45,532 bases of DNA from Mycobacterium scrofulaceum (GCF_001667885.1 NZ_LZJW01000101.1:1-45532); one strand, 5' to 3'; positions 8,145 through 18,896 are shown, numbered from the stretch's first letter. The notes: generated by a model from the letters alone, not told the origin. Numbers and translations: made by a program.

Positions 8145-8975
8145 ATGGCGCGCTGGCTCATCACCGGATGCTCGACCGGCTTCGGTCGCGAAATCGCCCG
8201 CGCCGCTTTGGCAGCGGGTCACAGCGCGGTGGTGACCGCCCGCCGCGCCGACTCGGTGCGCGACTTCACCGACGAGTTCGGTGACCGGGCGCTCGCCGTC
8301 GCGCTCGACGTGACGGACCCCGGACAGATCGCGGCGGCAGTGTCGGCGGCCGAAGCGGCGTTCGGCGGCATCGACGTCCTGGTCAACAACGCCGGCCACG
8401 GCTATTTGTCCGCCGTCGAGGAGGGCGAGGACGCCGAGGTCCGACAGCTGTTCGAGGTCAACTACTTCGGCGCGGTCAACATGATCAAGGCGGTGCTGCC
8501 GGCGATGCGCGCCCGCCGCTCCGGGCACATCATCAACATGTCCTCGATGACCGGTCTGGTCGCCAACCCGCCCAACGCTTACTACTCGTCGACGAAGTTC
8601 GCGTTGGAGGCGATCACCGAGGCGCTCGCCACCGAGGTGCGGCCGCTGGGGATCAAGGTGACCGCCATCGAGCCGGGCGCCTTCCGCACCGACTGGGCGA
8701 CCCGATCGATGAAGGAGTCGGGCACACCGATCGCCGATTATGTCGACGTGGCCGCGCGCAAGGACCTGATCAAGCAGTTCGCCGATCATCTTCCCGGTGA
8801 TCCGAAGAAGGTCGCCGAGGCGGTGTTGATGGTGACCACGCTCGACGAGCCGCCACTGCGGCTGCTGCTGGGCCGTGACGTGCTCAAGGCCATGCGCGAC
8901 AAGCTCGCCGCGCTGTCATCGTCGATCGAAGAGTGGAAGTCCGTCACCAAGGACGTCAACTTCCCGGGGCCGTGA
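8145..8975 (+). CDS. SDR family NAD(P)-dependent oxidoreductase
   Basis: The 276-residue protein has TGCSTGFG at residues 7-14, NNAG at 81-84, Ser133/134 and YSSTK with Tyr147 and Lys151, a complete SDR active set. The TGxSxGxG form with a short C-terminal extension fits the classical 'oxidoreductase' SDRs acting on steroids or other lipophilic ketones, but the substrate is unknown. It is the last gene of the SnoaL-sulfotransferase-DUF1214-SDR operon. A hairpin about 18 nt after its stop probably ends the transcript. Confidence 0.87.
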   Translation: MARWLITGCSTGFGREIARAALAAGHSAVVTARRADSVRDFTDEFGDRALAVALDVTDPGQIAAAVSAAEAAFGGIDVLVNNAGHGYLSAVEEGEDAEVRQLFEVNYFGAVNMIKAVLPAMRARRSGHIINMSSMTGLVANPPNAYYSSTKFALEAITEALATEVRPLGIKVTAIEPGAFRTDWATRSMKESGTPIADYVDVAARKDLIKQFADHLPGDPKKVAEAVLMVTTLDEPPLRLLLGRDVLKAMRDKLAALSSSIEEWKSVTKDVNFPGP

Positions 8976-8992
8976 GGTCACGGCGCGCGACT

Positions 8993-9042
8993 GTGTGGCC
9001 TATGTACACATTTTCGAGAGTTTGCATGCATAGGCCCCACAC
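8993..9042. terminator. Long imperfect hairpin after the sulfotransferase operon
   Basis: GTGTGGCCTATG (8993-9004) pairs with CATAGGCCCCACAC (9029-9042) apart from a 2-nt bulge, with a loop of about 24 nt. It lies between the convergent SDR and medium-chain reductase genes. No T-run follows on either strand, so it is a structural candidate rather than a textbook terminator. Confidence 0.45.
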
Positions 9043-9060
9043 TCGCCGTCACTCGCAAGC

Positions 9061-9122
9061 TCACTCGTCGAGGAAAACGGCGCGCCGGTCCACGGGGTCA
9101 CGGGCGATGTGCAGGTTGTTGG
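9061..9122 (-). pseudogene. Possible C-terminal coding remnant
   Basis: Within the 252-bp gap at 8976-9227 the minus strand reads NNLHIARDPVDRRAVFLDE and then a stop, with a stop codon also a few codons upstream. The composition looks like the end of a real protein that has lost its body. No family was recognised and chance is not excluded. I see no other gene in this gap. Confidence 0.2.
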
Positions 9123-9227
9123 GGGAAAGTCGGGGTCAGAGTAGCCGATCGGCCCCACAATATGACCACAGAAACGACAGTGACACAGGGGAGTACAGAT
9201 TACCCACGAACCTGAAAACAGGCCCGC

Positions 9228-10163
9228 CTAGTCCCCGACGACGATGACCGTCTTGCCGGGTCGATGGCCCGGGCGCCGGCCGCTTTCGAACGCCTCGCGG
9301 CCCCGCTCGAGCCGGAAAGTCTCGGCGATGTCGACCCGCAACCGTCCGTCGTCGACCAGCGCGGCGAGTTTGCTCAGCTGGTCACGGTCCGGGACGACGA
9401 TGAAAAAGATTGCCGTGACGCCGTATTCGTCGGCCTTGCCCGGCGGGGGTGGCGCCGACAGGGTGACCAGCCGCCCGCCACGGCTCAACACGGGAAACGA
9501 CCGGTCCAACGTCTCACCGCCGACGGTGTCGATCACGACGTCGTAGCGGGCGTCGTCGAATGTCTCGGTGCGGACGTCGATCACCCGGGCGGCCCCATAC
9601 CCGCGGACGAGGTCGCCGGTGTCGCTGTGCACGGTCGCGGTGACGCGCGCGCCCAGCATCGCGGCGAGCTGAACCGTCAACGCGCCCACGCCGCCTGCGC
9701 CGCCGTGCACCAGCACGTTCTCGCCGGCCCGCACGTCCGCGTGGTCGACGAGCGCCTGCAGGGCGGTCAGGCCGGCCAGCGGCAGCGCGGCGGCGACGAC
9801 GTGCGACACCGTCGACGGCTTGGTGGCGAGATCGGTCGCGGGCACGCAGACGAATTCGGCCGCGGCGCCGTCGCGGTCGAACGGCACCAGGCCGTACACC
9901 TCGTCGCCGGGCGCGAAATCCCCCACGCCCGCGGCCACCTCGCGAACGACGCCGGAGACTTCGTGCGACGGGATCACCGGCGTGCGGCTGACACCGTCTC
10001 GGGTCCAGGTCTCGTCCCAGGTCAACTCGTCGAACGTGATGGCCGCGGCACGAACGGCCAGCAGAACTTCGCCCGCGGCGGGAACCGGCACGGGCACCCG
10101 CTCGACCACCAACTGCTCCGGCCCACCCCGATGGTGAGCCCGCAACGCCGTCATCTCGGTCAC
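9228..10163 (-). CDS. NADP-dependent zinc-independent medium-chain reductase (quinone oxidoreductase-like)
   Basis: The 311-residue protein has a GroES-like N-terminal domain and a Rossmann domain with the nucleotide motif GGAGGVG at residues 154-160. It lacks the cysteine cluster of zinc alcohol dehydrogenases, which fits the quinone oxidoreductase/enoyl reductase branch. Substrates in this group range from quinones to enones. The GTG at 10163 overlaps the ung stop as GTGA, implying translational coupling; ATG at 10154 would be three residues shorter. From memory ung of M. tuberculosis has no such partner, so this gene seems to have been added downstream of ung. Confidence 0.87.
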   Translation of the reverse strand: MTEMTALRAHHRGGPEQLVVERVPVPVPAAGEVLLAVRAAAITFDELTWDETWTRDGVSRTPVIPSHEVSGVVREVAAGVGDFAPGDEVYGLVPFDRDGAAAEFVCVPATDLATKPSTVSHVVAAALPLAGLTALQALVDHADVRAGENVLVHGGAGGVGALTVQLAAMLGARVTATVHSDTGDLVRGYGAARVIDVRTETFDDARYDVVIDTVGGETLDRSFPVLSRGGRLVTLSAPPPPGKADEYGVTAIFFIVVPDRDQLSKLAALVDDGRLRVDIAETFRLERGREAFESGRRPGHRPGKTVIVVGD

Positions 10164-10843
10164 GGCAGCCGCCAATCGATGGGGTCGGCACCCATGCCCG
10201 TCAACAGTTCGTTGGCGCGGCTGAACGGGCGCGACCCGAAGAACCCCCGAGAGGCGGACAGCGGTGACGGATGCGGCGACTCGATGGCCACGCAATTCCC
10301 CTCGGCCAGAATCGGTTTGAGGGTGGAAGCGTCGCGCCCCCACAGGATCGCCACCAGCGGCTGCGGGCGCGCGGTCAGCGCGCGGATAGCACACTCGGTC
10401 ACCGCTTCCCAGCCCTTGCCCCGGTGCGAGGCCGGATTGCTCGGCCGCACGGTGAGCACCCTGTTCAGCAGCATCACCCCGCGCTGGGCCCAGGGCGTGA
10501 GGTCACCGCACGAGGGCTGCGGATGACCGAGGTCGGCGCAGTATTCGTCGAAGATGTTGGCCAGGCTGCGCGGTAGCGGACGCACATCGGGGGCCACCGA
10601 AAAGCTCAGTCCCACTGCGTGTCCCGGGGTCGGGTACGGGTCTTGCCCGACGATCAGCACGCGGACGTCGTCGAACGGAAAGGTGAAGGCGCGCAACACA
10701 TTCTGACCGGCGGGCAGGTATTTGCGTCCGGCGGCGATCTCCGCCCGCAGGAACTGACCCATGGCGGCCACCTGATCCGCCACCGGTTCCAGCGCGGCGG
10801 CCCAGCCCTGCTCGACGAGTTCGGTCAACGGCCGCGCCGTCAT
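10160..10843 (-). CDS. ung: Uracil-DNA glycosylase, family 1
   Basis: Ung removes uracil from DNA to start base-excision repair, which matters in a GC-rich genome with much cytosine deamination. The water-activating loop GQDPYP is at residues 66-71 (Asp68) and the minor-groove loop HPSPLS at 191-196. The ATG at 10843 gives 227 residues beginning [11 protein letters not shown], the same length and start as the M. tuberculosis enzyme, and AAAGGA precedes it. An upstream in-frame start at 10873 would add ten unconserved residues. It lies 39 nt downstream of thiL on the same strand and overlaps the reductase gene at its 3' end. Confidence 0.96.
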   Translation of the reverse strand: MTARPLTELVEQGWAAALEPVADQVAAMGQFLRAEIAAGRKYLPAGQNVLRAFTFPFDDVRVLIVGQDPYPTPGHAVGLSFSVAPDVRPLPRSLANIFDEYCADLGHPQPSCGDLTPWAQRGVMLLNRVLTVRPSNPASHRGKGWEAVTECAIRALTARPQPLVAILWGRDASTLKPILAEGNCVAIESPHPSPLSASRGFFGSRPFSRANELLTGMGADPIDWRLP

Positions 10844-10882
10844 CGCCGGTCCTTTCGTAGCATCGACGCTCATCGCGCCACC

Positions 10883-11845
10883 CTAACCGTCATATGACTG
10901 CCAGCCCGCGTAGCCGGTCCACGGTTGCCCGTCGACGAGCACGTCGGCCTCGCCCTCGAGTACCCGCCCGATGATTCGCCACCCGGCCGGCGCCGGCCCG
11001 GCGAAGCAGGCCACCAGGGCGTGGTCTTCACCGCCGCCCAACACCCACGACCACGGATCGGCGCCCACCACGGCGCCCGCGGCGGCCAGCGCGTCGTGGT
11101 CGGCGGCCAGCGCCGCCGTCGACAGATCCACCGCCACGCCGGACGCCTCGGCGACGTGGCGGAGGTCGGCGACCAGGCCGTCGGAGACGTCGATCATCGC
11201 CTGCGCTCCCCCGGCGGCCGCCGCCACACCCTGACCGTAGGGCGGCTGGGGCACCAGATGCCGCCGGCGCAGCGCGTCGAAACCCTCAATCCCCTTGCCG
11301 AACAACGCAAGGCCGGCCGCCGAGCGGCCCAGCTCGCCGGCGACCGCGATCACCGAGCCCGCCTTGGCTCCGGACCGCAGCACCGGCGCGCGGCCATCGA
11401 GGTCACCCAGCACCGTCACGGAGACCACCCACTGCGGGCAGCTGACGAGGTCGCCGCCGGCGATGCCCGCGCCGATGCGGTGCGCCTCGTCCCACATCCC
11501 GCCGACCAGCGCGTCGACGTCCGCGGTCGGCGTGTCACCGGGGGCGCCGAAGGCGACCACGAAGGCCGTGGGCCGCGCACCCATCGCCTCGATGTCCGCG
11601 GCGTTCTGGGCGATTGCTTTGCGGCCGACGTCGTGCGGGGTCGACCAGTCCAGCCGAAAGTGCCGGTCCTGCACCAGCATGTCGGTCGACACCGCGACGC
11701 GGCCGTCCCTGGCTTGGATCACGGCCGCGTCGTCGCCCGGCCCGACCGCCACCGCGGCCGGCTGCCGGCGGCCGCGCACCAGGCGATCGATGACCGCGAA
11801 CTCACCGAGCTGCTGCAGTGTGGAATTCGATCCGTCGTCGACCAC
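10883..11845 (-). CDS. thiL: Thiamine-monophosphate kinase
   Basis: ThiL phosphorylates thiamine monophosphate to the cofactor thiamine diphosphate. The 320-residue protein has the Mg/ATP motif GPGDDA at residues 35-40, STDMLVQD and GGDLV, all typical of the PurM/ThiL fold. The GTG at 11845 is chosen because GGAGGAGG lies 4 nt before it and the conserved STLQQLGEFAVIDRL follows within eight residues; open frame continues upstream but is not conserved. No TPP riboswitch pattern was noticed in front. It probably heads a thiL-ung-reductase unit. Confidence 0.95.
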   Translation of the reverse strand: MVDDGSNSTLQQLGEFAVIDRLVRGRRQPAAVAVGPGDDAAVIQARDGRVAVSTDMLVQDRHFRLDWSTPHDVGRKAIAQNAADIEAMGARPTAFVVAFGAPGDTPTADVDALVGGMWDEAHRIGAGIAGGDLVSCPQWVVSVTVLGDLDGRAPVLRSGAKAGSVIAVAGELGRSAAGLALFGKGIEGFDALRRRHLVPQPPYGQGVAAAAGGAQAMIDVSDGLVADLRHVAEASGVAVDLSTAALAADHDALAAAGAVVGADPWSWVLGGGEDHALVACFAGPAPAGWRIIGRVLEGEADVLVDGQPWTGYAGWQSYDG

Positions 11846-12002
11846 GCCACCTCCTCCGGCGCGTCCCCGCCCGGTGCGGGCCACTATCGGAGCCGCCGAC
11901 CTGCGGTAAGTTGGGTTACTGCCCGCGCGAGCGGCCCGCGCCAGTCTAGATCCCCGGCACGATGCGGACCGCTCGCGGCCCGAGATAGGAGGTGCGCGGG
12001 CG

Positions 12003-12578
12003 GTGACGACCGACCCCGATACCCGCCCCGCCGTCGACGAGGGGCCGCCGCCCGCGCTGATCATCGCCGCGGTCGCCCTGGCCGTCGCCGCGATCGGGGT
12101 GATCCTGGTGATCGCGGCCAACCGCGAGGCGCCGCCGCAACCGGTCGCCGTGCCCGCGGCTCCGGCGCCCCAGGCCGACAGCGCCGCGTGCCGGGCGCTG
12201 GCCGGGGCGCTGCCGCAGCGGCTCGGTGACTATCAACGCGCGCCCGTGGCGCAGCCGGCGCCGCAGGGTGTCACCGCGTGGCGGGCCGGACCGGACAGCG
12301 AGCCCGTGGTGCTGCGCTGCGGTCTCGACCGGCCCGCCGAGTTCGTGGTGGGCTCGCCGATCCAGATCGTCGACCGGGTGCAGTGGTTCGAGGTGCATGC
12401 CGAACAACAGTCCGCCGGTGACGCCGGCAGGTCGACCTGGTACACGGTGGACCGGCCGGTGTACGTGGCGCTCACGCTGCCGTCGGGATCGGGCCCGACG
12501 CCGATCCAGCAACTCTCGGAGCTGATCGACCGCACAATAGCGGCCGTGCCCATCAACCCGGCGCCGGCGGCCGGTTAG
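12003..12578 (+). CDS. DUF3515 membrane-anchored protein (Rv2980-like)
   Basis: The 191-residue protein has a Pro-rich cytoplasmic start, one hydrophobic segment at about residues 18-41 ([19 protein letters not shown]), and a predicted extracytoplasmic domain with two cysteines (SAACRAL and VLRCGL) that could form a disulfide. DUF3515 proteins are common in actinobacteria beside ddl; their function is unknown. The start is GTG at 12003 with AGGAGG 10-11 nt upstream. Its stop overlaps the ddlA stop from the other strand in the shared TTAG at 12575-12578. Confidence 0.85.
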   Translation: MTTDPDTRPAVDEGPPPALIIAAVALAVAAIGVILVIAANREAPPQPVAVPAAPAPQADSAACRALAGALPQRLGDYQRAPVAQPAPQGVTAWRAGPDSEPVVLRCGLDRPAEFVVGSPIQIVDRVQWFEVHAEQQSAGDAGRSTWYTVDRPVYVALTLPSGSGPTPIQQLSELIDRTIAAVPINPAPAAG

Positions 12579-13687
12579 CGCAAACCCACGCCCCGGGCCA
12601 ACGCCGTTTCCACCATGGTCGCAAGCAGGGTGGGATAGTCCACGCCGCTGGCCGCCCACATCCTCGGGTACATCGAGATCGTGGTGAACCCGGGCATCGT
12701 ATTGATTTCGTTGAGCACGGGTCCGTCGTCGGTGAGGAAGAAGTCGACCCGGGCCAGCCCTTGACAGTCGATGGCCTTGAACGCCCGCACCGCCAAATGC
12801 CTTATGGCATCGGCAATGTCGTCGTCCACCTTGGCCGGCACGTCCAATTCGGCTGCATCGTCAAGGTATTTGGTGGCGAAGTCGTAGAACGAATCCTCGC
12901 GTCCCCGCACCCCCGCCACGCGAATCTCACCCACCGTGCTGGCTTCGACTGTGCCGTCCGGCATTTCGAGCACGCCGCACTCCAGCTCGCGGCCGGGGAT
13001 CGCCGCCTCCACAATCACCTTCGGGTCGTGCCGGCGCGCGGCCGCGACGGCGGCGGGCAGGTCATCCCAGCTCGCCACCCGGGTGACCCCGATCGAGGAG
13101 CCACCCCGCGCGGGTTTGACGAACACCGGCAGACCGAGCCGCTCGCGCTCCTCGGGCTGCAGCGTCGACCGCGACGGGCGCAGCACCGCGTACGCGCCGA
13201 CCGGCAACCCTTCGGCGGCGAACAGCTTCTTGGTGAACTCCTTGTCCATGCCCGCCGCGCTGGCCAGCACGCCGGCCCCGACGTAGGGCACACCGGCCAG
13301 TTCGAGCAGGCCCTGGAGCGTGCCGTCCTCCCCGTACGGCCCGTGCAGCACCGGAAACACCACATCGACGGACGCCAGGACCTCGCCGGCGCCTGGCGAC
13401 AGGGCGACCAGTTGGCCGCCGCGGCGCGGATCCGCCGGCAGGGCCAGTTCGGTGCCGGACTGCGCGGTCACCTCGGGCAGCTGCCGGTTGCTGATTGCCA
13501 GCGTGTCCGGGTCGCCGTCGGTGAGCACCCACGATCCCTCCGGGGTGATGCCGATCGCCAGCACGTCGAACCGCTCGGGGTCGAGGTTGCGCAGGATGCT
13601 GCCCGCGGACACGCACGAGATGGCGTGCTCGTTGCTGCGCCCGCCGAAGACGACGGCGACGCGCACGCGCTTTCCGCTGGCACTCAC
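12575..13687 (-). CDS. ddlA: D-alanine--D-alanine ligase
   Basis: Ddl joins two D-alanines with ATP for the peptidoglycan stem peptide and is a target of D-cycloserine. The 370-residue protein has an N-terminal [17 protein letters not shown] motif, an ATP-grasp domain with [11 protein letters not shown], and the C-terminal metal/active-site segment [14 protein letters not shown]. Length and sequence match the M. tuberculosis enzyme (373 residues). The start is GTG at 13687. A TAGCCT box 9 nt upstream suggests a very short or absent leader. It lies downstream of gpsA on the same strand with a 76-nt gap. Confidence 0.97.
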   Translation of the reverse strand: MSASGKRVRVAVVFGGRSNEHAISCVSAGSILRNLDPERFDVLAIGITPEGSWVLTDGDPDTLAISNRQLPEVTAQSGTELALPADPRRGGQLVALSPGAGEVLASVDVVFPVLHGPYGEDGTLQGLLELAGVPYVGAGVLASAAGMDKEFTKKLFAAEGLPVGAYAVLRPSRSTLQPEERERLGLPVFVKPARGGSSIGVTRVASWDDLPAAVAAARRHDPKVIVEAAIPGRELECGVLEMPDGTVEASTVGEIRVAGVRGREDSFYDFATKYLDDAAELDVPAKVDDDIADAIRHLAVRAFKAIDCQGLARVDFFLTDDGPVLNEINTMPGFTTISMYPRMWAASGVDYPTLLATMVETALARGVGLR

Positions 13688-13696
13688 AACCTAAAG

Positions 13697-13702
13697 AGGC
13701 TA
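13697..13702 (-). promoter_or_regulatory. Possible -10 box for ddlA
   Basis: TAGCCT on the minus strand, 9 nt before the ddlA GTG. This would give a transcript starting at or within a few nt of the start codon. Confidence 0.35.
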
Positions 13703-13763
13703 CCGGTTGCGCGGCGTTCGGGCCGGGCGGCGCCGCTGGCTGCGGTTTCGATGGACGCGGCGG

Positions 13764-14783
13764 TCACTCGGGCTTGGTCCGGCGGCCGAGCAGCAGTGCC
13801 ATCGCCTCGTCCACGGACAGCCCCTTCTGGCAGACCCGGTGCACGGCGTCGGTGAGCGGCATCTCGACGTCGTAACTGGATGCGAGCGCCAGCACCGACT
13901 CGCAGGACGTCACGCCCTCGACGACGTGGCCGCCGCCGGCCTGCATGGCCGACTCCATCGTTCCGCCGCGGCCCAGGCGTTCGCCGAAGGACCGGTTGCG
14001 CGACTGCGGCGACGTGCACGTCGCGACCAGGTCGCCCACCCCGGCCAGCCCGGCGAGCGTGGCGCCCTTGGCGCCGAGCGCGATCCCCAACCGGATGATC
14101 TCGGCCAGACCCCGGGTGATGATCGCCGCCGCGGTGTTCTCCCCCAGTCCGACGCCGGCCGCCATGCCGCACGCGAGCGCGATGACGTTCTTGCACGCCC
14201 CGCCGATCTCGGCGCCGACGACATCACTGTTGGTGTAGGGGCGGAAGTACCCGGTGTTGAGCATGCGCTGCAGGGCGACGGCGCGACCGGAGTCGCTGCA
14301 CGCGACGACGGTGGCGGCGGGCTGGCATTCGGCGATCTCGCTGGCCAGGTTGGGCCCCGACACCACCGCGACCTGGTCCGGGTCCACCCCGGTCACCGAC
14401 ACGACGACCTGACTCATCCGCATCAGGGTGCCCAGCTCGATGCCCTTGGCCAGGCTGACCAGGGTCGCACCGTCGGCCAGCAGCGGCGCCCAGCCTTCGA
14501 GGTTGGCGCGCATCGTCTGCGCGGGCACCCCCAACAGCACGGTCGAGGCGCCGGCGAGCGCCTCCGCCGCGTAGGTGGTCGCGCGGATGCCCGCCGGCAG
14601 CACGGTGCCGGGCAGATAGTCCGGGTTGGACCGGGTGGTGTTGATCTGGTCGGCGACGTCAGACCGGCGCGCCCACAGCGTGACCTCGGATTCCGGTTCC
14701 CCGGCCTCGACGAGCACCTTGGCCAGCGCCGTGCCCCAAGCCCCGGCGCCCATGACCGCGACGGCGCCCTTCGAGCCGGTCAT
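13764..14783 (-). CDS. gpsA: Glycerol-3-phosphate dehydrogenase [NAD(P)+]
   Basis: GpsA reduces dihydroxyacetone phosphate to sn-glycerol 3-phosphate for phospholipid synthesis. The 339-residue protein begins with the dinucleotide motif [15 protein letters not shown] (residues 10-24) and carries [10 protein letters not shown] and [14 protein letters not shown], the latter with the catalytic lysine. It corresponds to M. tuberculosis gpdA2 (Rv2982c, 334 residues). The ATG at 14783 is preceded by the purine-rich GGGGGTGGTGG. It is divergent from fbiD, with a 112-bp gap containing ACACCC/GGGTGT inverted arms at 14824-14844. Confidence 0.96.
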   Translation of the reverse strand: MTGSKGAVAVMGAGAWGTALAKVLVEAGEPESEVTLWARRSDVADQINTTRSNPDYLPGTVLPAGIRATTYAAEALAGASTVLLGVPAQTMRANLEGWAPLLADGATLVSLAKGIELGTLMRMSQVVVSVTGVDPDQVAVVSGPNLASEIAECQPAATVVACSDSGRAVALQRMLNTGYFRPYTNSDVVGAEIGGACKNVIALACGMAAGVGLGENTAAAIITRGLAEIIRLGIALGAKGATLAGLAGVGDLVATCTSPQSRNRSFGERLGRGGTMESAMQAGGGHVVEGVTSCESVLALASSYDVEMPLTDAVHRVCQKGLSVDEAMALLLGRRTKPE

Positions 14784-14885
14784 CCACCACCCCCGTCTGT
14801 CCTCTCAGCGTGTTGCAGCCGCTACACCCTAGATCAGCGGGTGTCACGCGAGCTAGCGCGTCCGCCCTCGGCGGTCGCTGGCAGG

Positions 14886-15549
<664 letters not shown>

Positions 15550-15564
15550 CATCGACCGGGACGC

Positions 15565-15606
15565 GGCGAAGCTGTCCTCGCGGTGAACGTCATCCCAACG
15601 GCGAAT
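15565..15606 (+). promoter_or_regulatory. Three spaced GGYGAA repeats upstream of ppk1
   Basis: GGCGAAG (15565), GGTGAAC (15582) and GGCGAAT (15600) recur at 17-18 nt steps in the ppk1 upstream region. They loosely resemble PhoB/RegX3-type direct repeats. In M. tuberculosis ppk1 is reported to be under SenX3-RegX3 control. The match is weak and inferred. Confidence 0.25.
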
Positions 15607-15638
15607 GGATGTCCGTCGAGCGCTAGCAGCATCGGCGA

Positions 15639-17831
15639 GTGATGAGCAATGATCGCAGGGTGACTGAAACCGAAGCTGAGGCGCGCCCCGACCAGAACTC
15701 GTGGCATCAAGGCGACTCGGCCGTGGCAGCGCCGCCCGCCGCGACGCCGTCCGCCATCACCGACCTGCCGGAGGACCGCTACCTCAACCGCGAGCTGAGC
15801 TGGCTGGACTTCAACGCGCGCGTGCTGGCGCTGGCCGCCGACAACTCGTTGCCGTTGTTGGAGCGGGCCAAGTTTCTGGCGATCTTCGCGTCCAACCTCG
15901 ACGAGTTCTACATGGTGCGCGTCGCCGGCCTCAAGCGCCGCGACGAGATGGGGCTGTCGGTTCGATCGGCCGACGGACTCACGCCGCGCGAGCAACTCGC
16001 CCTGATCGGTGAGCAGACGCAACGGATCGCGACCCGGCACGCGCGGGTCTTCCTCGATTCGGTGCGCCCGGCGCTGGCCGAGGAAGGCATACATATAGTC
16101 ACGTGGGCCGATTTGGATCAGGCTGAGCGCGACGAACTGTCGACCTACTTCCACGAACAAGTCTTCCCCGTTCTCACCCCGCTCGCCGTCGATCCCGCTC
16201 ACCCCTTCCCGTTCGTGAGCGGGTTGAGCCTGAACCTGGCGGTGATGGTGCGCCAACCCGACGAGGGCGGGCAGCATTTCGCGCGGGTGAAGGTGCCCAA
16301 CAACGTGGACCGCTTCGTCGAACTGCGCGGCCCCGGACATCCGGACGACGGCGAGGGACCCGCCATAATCCGCTACCTGCCAATGGAAGAGCTGATCGCG
16401 GCCTTCCTGCCGGTGCTCTTCCCGGGCATGGAGATCGTTCAGCATCACGCGTTCCGCATCACCCGCAACGCAGACTACGAGGTCGAAGAGGACCGCGACG
16501 AAGACCTCCTGCAGGCGCTGGAGCGGGAGTTGGCGCGCAGGCGGTTCGGGTCGCCGGTGCGACTCGAGGTCGCCAACGACATGACCGAGAGCATGCTGGA
16601 ATTGCTGCTCCGCGAGCTCGACGTGAATCCGAGTGATGTCATCGAGGTCCCCGGTCTGCTGGACCTGTCGTCGCTGTGGCAGGTTTACAGCGTCGACCGG
16701 CCGGCGCTCAAAGATCCGGCGTTCGTCCCCGCCACCAGCCCCGCCTTCGTCGACCGCGAGACGCCGAGGAGCATTTTCGCGACGCTGCGCGAAGGCGATG
16801 TGCTGCTTCATCATCCGTACGAGTCGTTCTCGACCAGCGTGCAGCGATTCATCGAGCAGGCCGCCGCCGACCCGAATGTGCTGGCGATCAAGCAGACGCT
16901 GTACCGCACAAGCGGTGATTCGCCGATCGTCCGGGCGCTCATCAACGCCGCCGAGGCCGGCAAGCAAGTGGTTGCGCTCGTGGAGATCAAGGCGCGTTTC
17001 GACGAGCAGGCCAACATCCGCTGGGCGCGCGAGCTGGAGCAGGCGGGCGTGCATGTCGTCTACGGATACGTCGGACTCAAGACACACTGCAAGACCTGCC
17101 TCGTGGTCCGCCGCGAGGGTTCCACGATCCGGCGCTACTGCCACATCGGCACCGGCAACTACAACGGCAAGACAGCGCGACTGTACGAGGACGTCGGGCT
17201 GCTGACCGCGTCTCCCGAGATCGGGGCCGACCTGACCGACCTGTTCAATTCGCTGACCGGCTACTCGCGCAAGGTCTCCTACCGCAACCTTCTGGTCGCC
17301 CCGCACGGCATTCGCACCGGCATCATCGATCGTGTGGAGCGTGAGATCGCCGCCCACCGCGAACACGGCGGCGGCCGGATCCGGCTCAAGATGAACGCCC
17401 TCGTCGACGAGCAGGTCATCGACGCGCTGTATCGCGCGTCGATGGCGGACGTGCGGGTGGAGGTGGTGGTGCGCGGCATCTGCGCGCTGCGGCCCGGGGC
17501 CGAGGGATTCTCGGAGAACATCGCGGTCCGCTCGATTCTCGGTCGCTTCCTGGAGCATTCGCGCATCATGCATTTCAATCGCATCAACGAGTTCTGGATC
17601 GGCAGCGCCGACATGATGCACCGCAACCTCGACCGCCGCGTCGAGGCGTTGGTTCAGGTGAAAGATCCGCGGTTGACCTCATACCTGGACGACTTGTTCG
17701 AATCGGCGCTCGACCCCGCCACCCGCTGCTGGGAGCTGGGGCCCGACGGGCAGTGGACCGCGTCGCCGCAGGAGGGCCACACCGTGCGCGATCACCAAGT
17801 GTCGTTGATGGAGCGGCACCGCAGTCAATAA
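15639..17831 (+). CDS. ppk1: Polyphosphate kinase 1
   Basis: Ppk1 makes long-chain polyphosphate from ATP and contributes to stress and phosphate-starvation responses. The 730-residue protein has the N-terminal domain motif [12 protein letters not shown], the head domain, and two phospholipase-D-like catalytic domains. VGLKTHCKT contains the expected phosphorylated histidine at 483, and [17 protein letters not shown] follows. It matches M. tuberculosis Ppk1 (742 residues) through the C-terminus. GTG at 15639 and ATG at 15642 are adjacent, giving [10 protein letters not shown]. mutT1 follows after 86 nt on the same strand. Confidence 0.97.
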   Translation: MMSNDRRVTETEAEARPDQNSWHQGDSAVAAPPAATPSAITDLPEDRYLNRELSWLDFNARVLALAADNSLPLLERAKFLAIFASNLDEFYMVRVAGLKRRDEMGLSVRSADGLTPREQLALIGEQTQRIATRHARVFLDSVRPALAEEGIHIVTWADLDQAERDELSTYFHEQVFPVLTPLAVDPAHPFPFVSGLSLNLAVMVRQPDEGGQHFARVKVPNNVDRFVELRGPGHPDDGEGPAIIRYLPMEELIAAFLPVLFPGMEIVQHHAFRITRNADYEVEEDRDEDLLQALERELARRRFGSPVRLEVANDMTESMLELLLRELDVNPSDVIEVPGLLDLSSLWQVYSVDRPALKDPAFVPATSPAFVDRETPRSIFATLREGDVLLHHPYESFSTSVQRFIEQAAADPNVLAIKQTLYRTSGDSPIVRALINAAEAGKQVVALVEIKARFDEQANIRWARELEQAGVHVVYGYVGLKTHCKTCLVVRREGSTIRRYCHIGTGNYNGKTARLYEDVGLLTASPEIGADLTDLFNSLTGYSRKVSYRNLLVAPHGIRTGIIDRVEREIAAHREHGGGRIRLKMNALVDEQVIDALYRASMADVRVEVVVRGICALRPGAEGFSENIAVRSILGRFLEHSRIMHFNRINEFWIGSADMMHRNLDRRVEALVQVKDPRLTSYLDDLFESALDPATRCWELGPDGQWTASPQEGHTVRDHQVSLMERHRSQ

Positions 17832-17917
17832 CCCTCCGCGTGGTGATTTACGGTTGTCTCCGGCCGCACCGCGAACGTGCGGCCGACCCCGGACCGAATT
17901 GACCTGCAGGAGTTGAG

Positions 17918-18847
17918 TTGCCGACCAAGAGCTCGCGTTCGGGAAGCCGGATCGTGTACGCCGCCGGAGCCGTGTTGTGGCGGCCGACCGATTCGTCCAA
18001 CCCCGGCCTCGAGGTCGCGGTGATCCACCGCCCGCGCTACGACGACTGGTCGCTGCCCAAGGGCAAGGTCGACCCGGGCGAGACGGCGCCCGTCGCCGCG
18101 GTGCGGGAGGTGTGCGAGGAGACCGGACACGGCGCGATCCTGGGCAGGCGCCTCGACATGGTGAGCTACCCGATCGAGGCGGGGGTCAAAAAGGTTTACT
18201 ACTGGGCGGCGCGCAGCACCGGCGGTGACTTCACCCCCGGCAACGAGGTCGACGAATTGGTATGGCTGCCGGTCTCCGACGCGCTGAAGAAACTCAGCTA
18301 CTCTCACGATCGAAAGATGTTGCGCCACTTCACCAAAGTCCCCGCAGACACGAAAACCGTGCTGGTGGTCCGGCACGCCACGGCCGGCCGGAAATCGCGC
18401 TTCAAGGGCGACGACACCCAGCGGCCGTTGGACAAACGGGGGCGCGCACAGGCCGAGGCACTGGTGCCGCAACTGCTTGCCTTCGGCGCCACCGACGTCT
18501 ACGCGGCCGACCGGCTGCGCTGCCACCAGACGGTGGAGCCGCTCGCGGAGGAGTTGGGTGTGCCGGTACACAACGAGCCCGCCCTCACCGAAGAGGCCTA
18601 CGCCAAGAACCCCAAACGCGGCCGGCGCCGCGTGCTCGCCATCGCGGAGCAGCAAGGCACACCGGTCATTTGCACGCAGGGCAAGGTGATCCCCGATTTG
18701 ATCGCGTGGTGGTGCGAACGGGACGGGGTGCGTCCCGACAAGTCACGCAACCACAAGGGCAGCACCTGGGTGCTCTCGCTCGCGGGCGGCCGGCTGGTGT
18801 CGGCCGACCACATCGGTGGGGCCCTGGCCGCCAACGTGCGGGCGTAA
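17918..18847 (+). CDS. mutT1: MutT1: Nudix hydrolase fused to a histidine phosphatase domain
   Basis: MutT1 cleans up oxidised nucleotides and hydrolyses Np4N-type compounds. The 309-residue protein has an N-terminal Nudix box starting [20 protein letters not shown] (from residue 49) and a C-terminal histidine phosphatase domain beginning [10 protein letters not shown], with Arg152-His153. The usual Gly of RHG is Ala here, a substitution seen in other family members. This two-domain layout is specific to actinobacterial MutT1. TTG at 17918 is the start: AGGAG lies 7 nt upstream and the alignment with Rv2985 begins close by. A perfect 17-bp hairpin follows the stop. Confidence 0.95.
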   Translation: MPTKSSRSGSRIVYAAGAVLWRPTDSSNPGLEVAVIHRPRYDDWSLPKGKVDPGETAPVAAVREVCEETGHGAILGRRLDMVSYPIEAGVKKVYYWAARSTGGDFTPGNEVDELVWLPVSDALKKLSYSHDRKMLRHFTKVPADTKTVLVVRHATAGRKSRFKGDDTQRPLDKRGRAQAEALVPQLLAFGATDVYAADRLRCHQTVEPLAEELGVPVHNEPALTEEAYAKNPKRGRRRVLAIAEQQGTPVICTQGKVIPDLIAWWCERDGVRPDKSRNHKGSTWVLSLAGGRLVSADHIGGALAANVRA

Positions 18848-18849
18848 CA

Positions 18850-18896
18850 CGCGAATACCCTTCGGGTGCATCGCTGCCCCCCGAAGGGTATTCGCG
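18850..18896. terminator. Perfect 17-bp hairpin between convergent mutT1 and hupB
   Basis: CGCGAATACCCTTCGGG (18850-18866) is exactly complementary to 18880-18896 with a 13-nt loop. It begins 2 nt after the mutT1 stop and ends 20 nt before the hupB stop, so it can terminate both transcripts. No long T-run follows on either side, as is common in mycobacteria. Confidence 0.8.

Noticed and set aside
9001..9060. Miniature transposon reading of the 8993-9042 inverted repeat
   Set aside because: Arms are short, no target-site duplication is visible and no second copy was noticed in the window.
10844..12002. TPP riboswitch in front of thiL
   Set aside because: No THI-box motifs were seen upstream of 11845, and a plain ribosome site is present.
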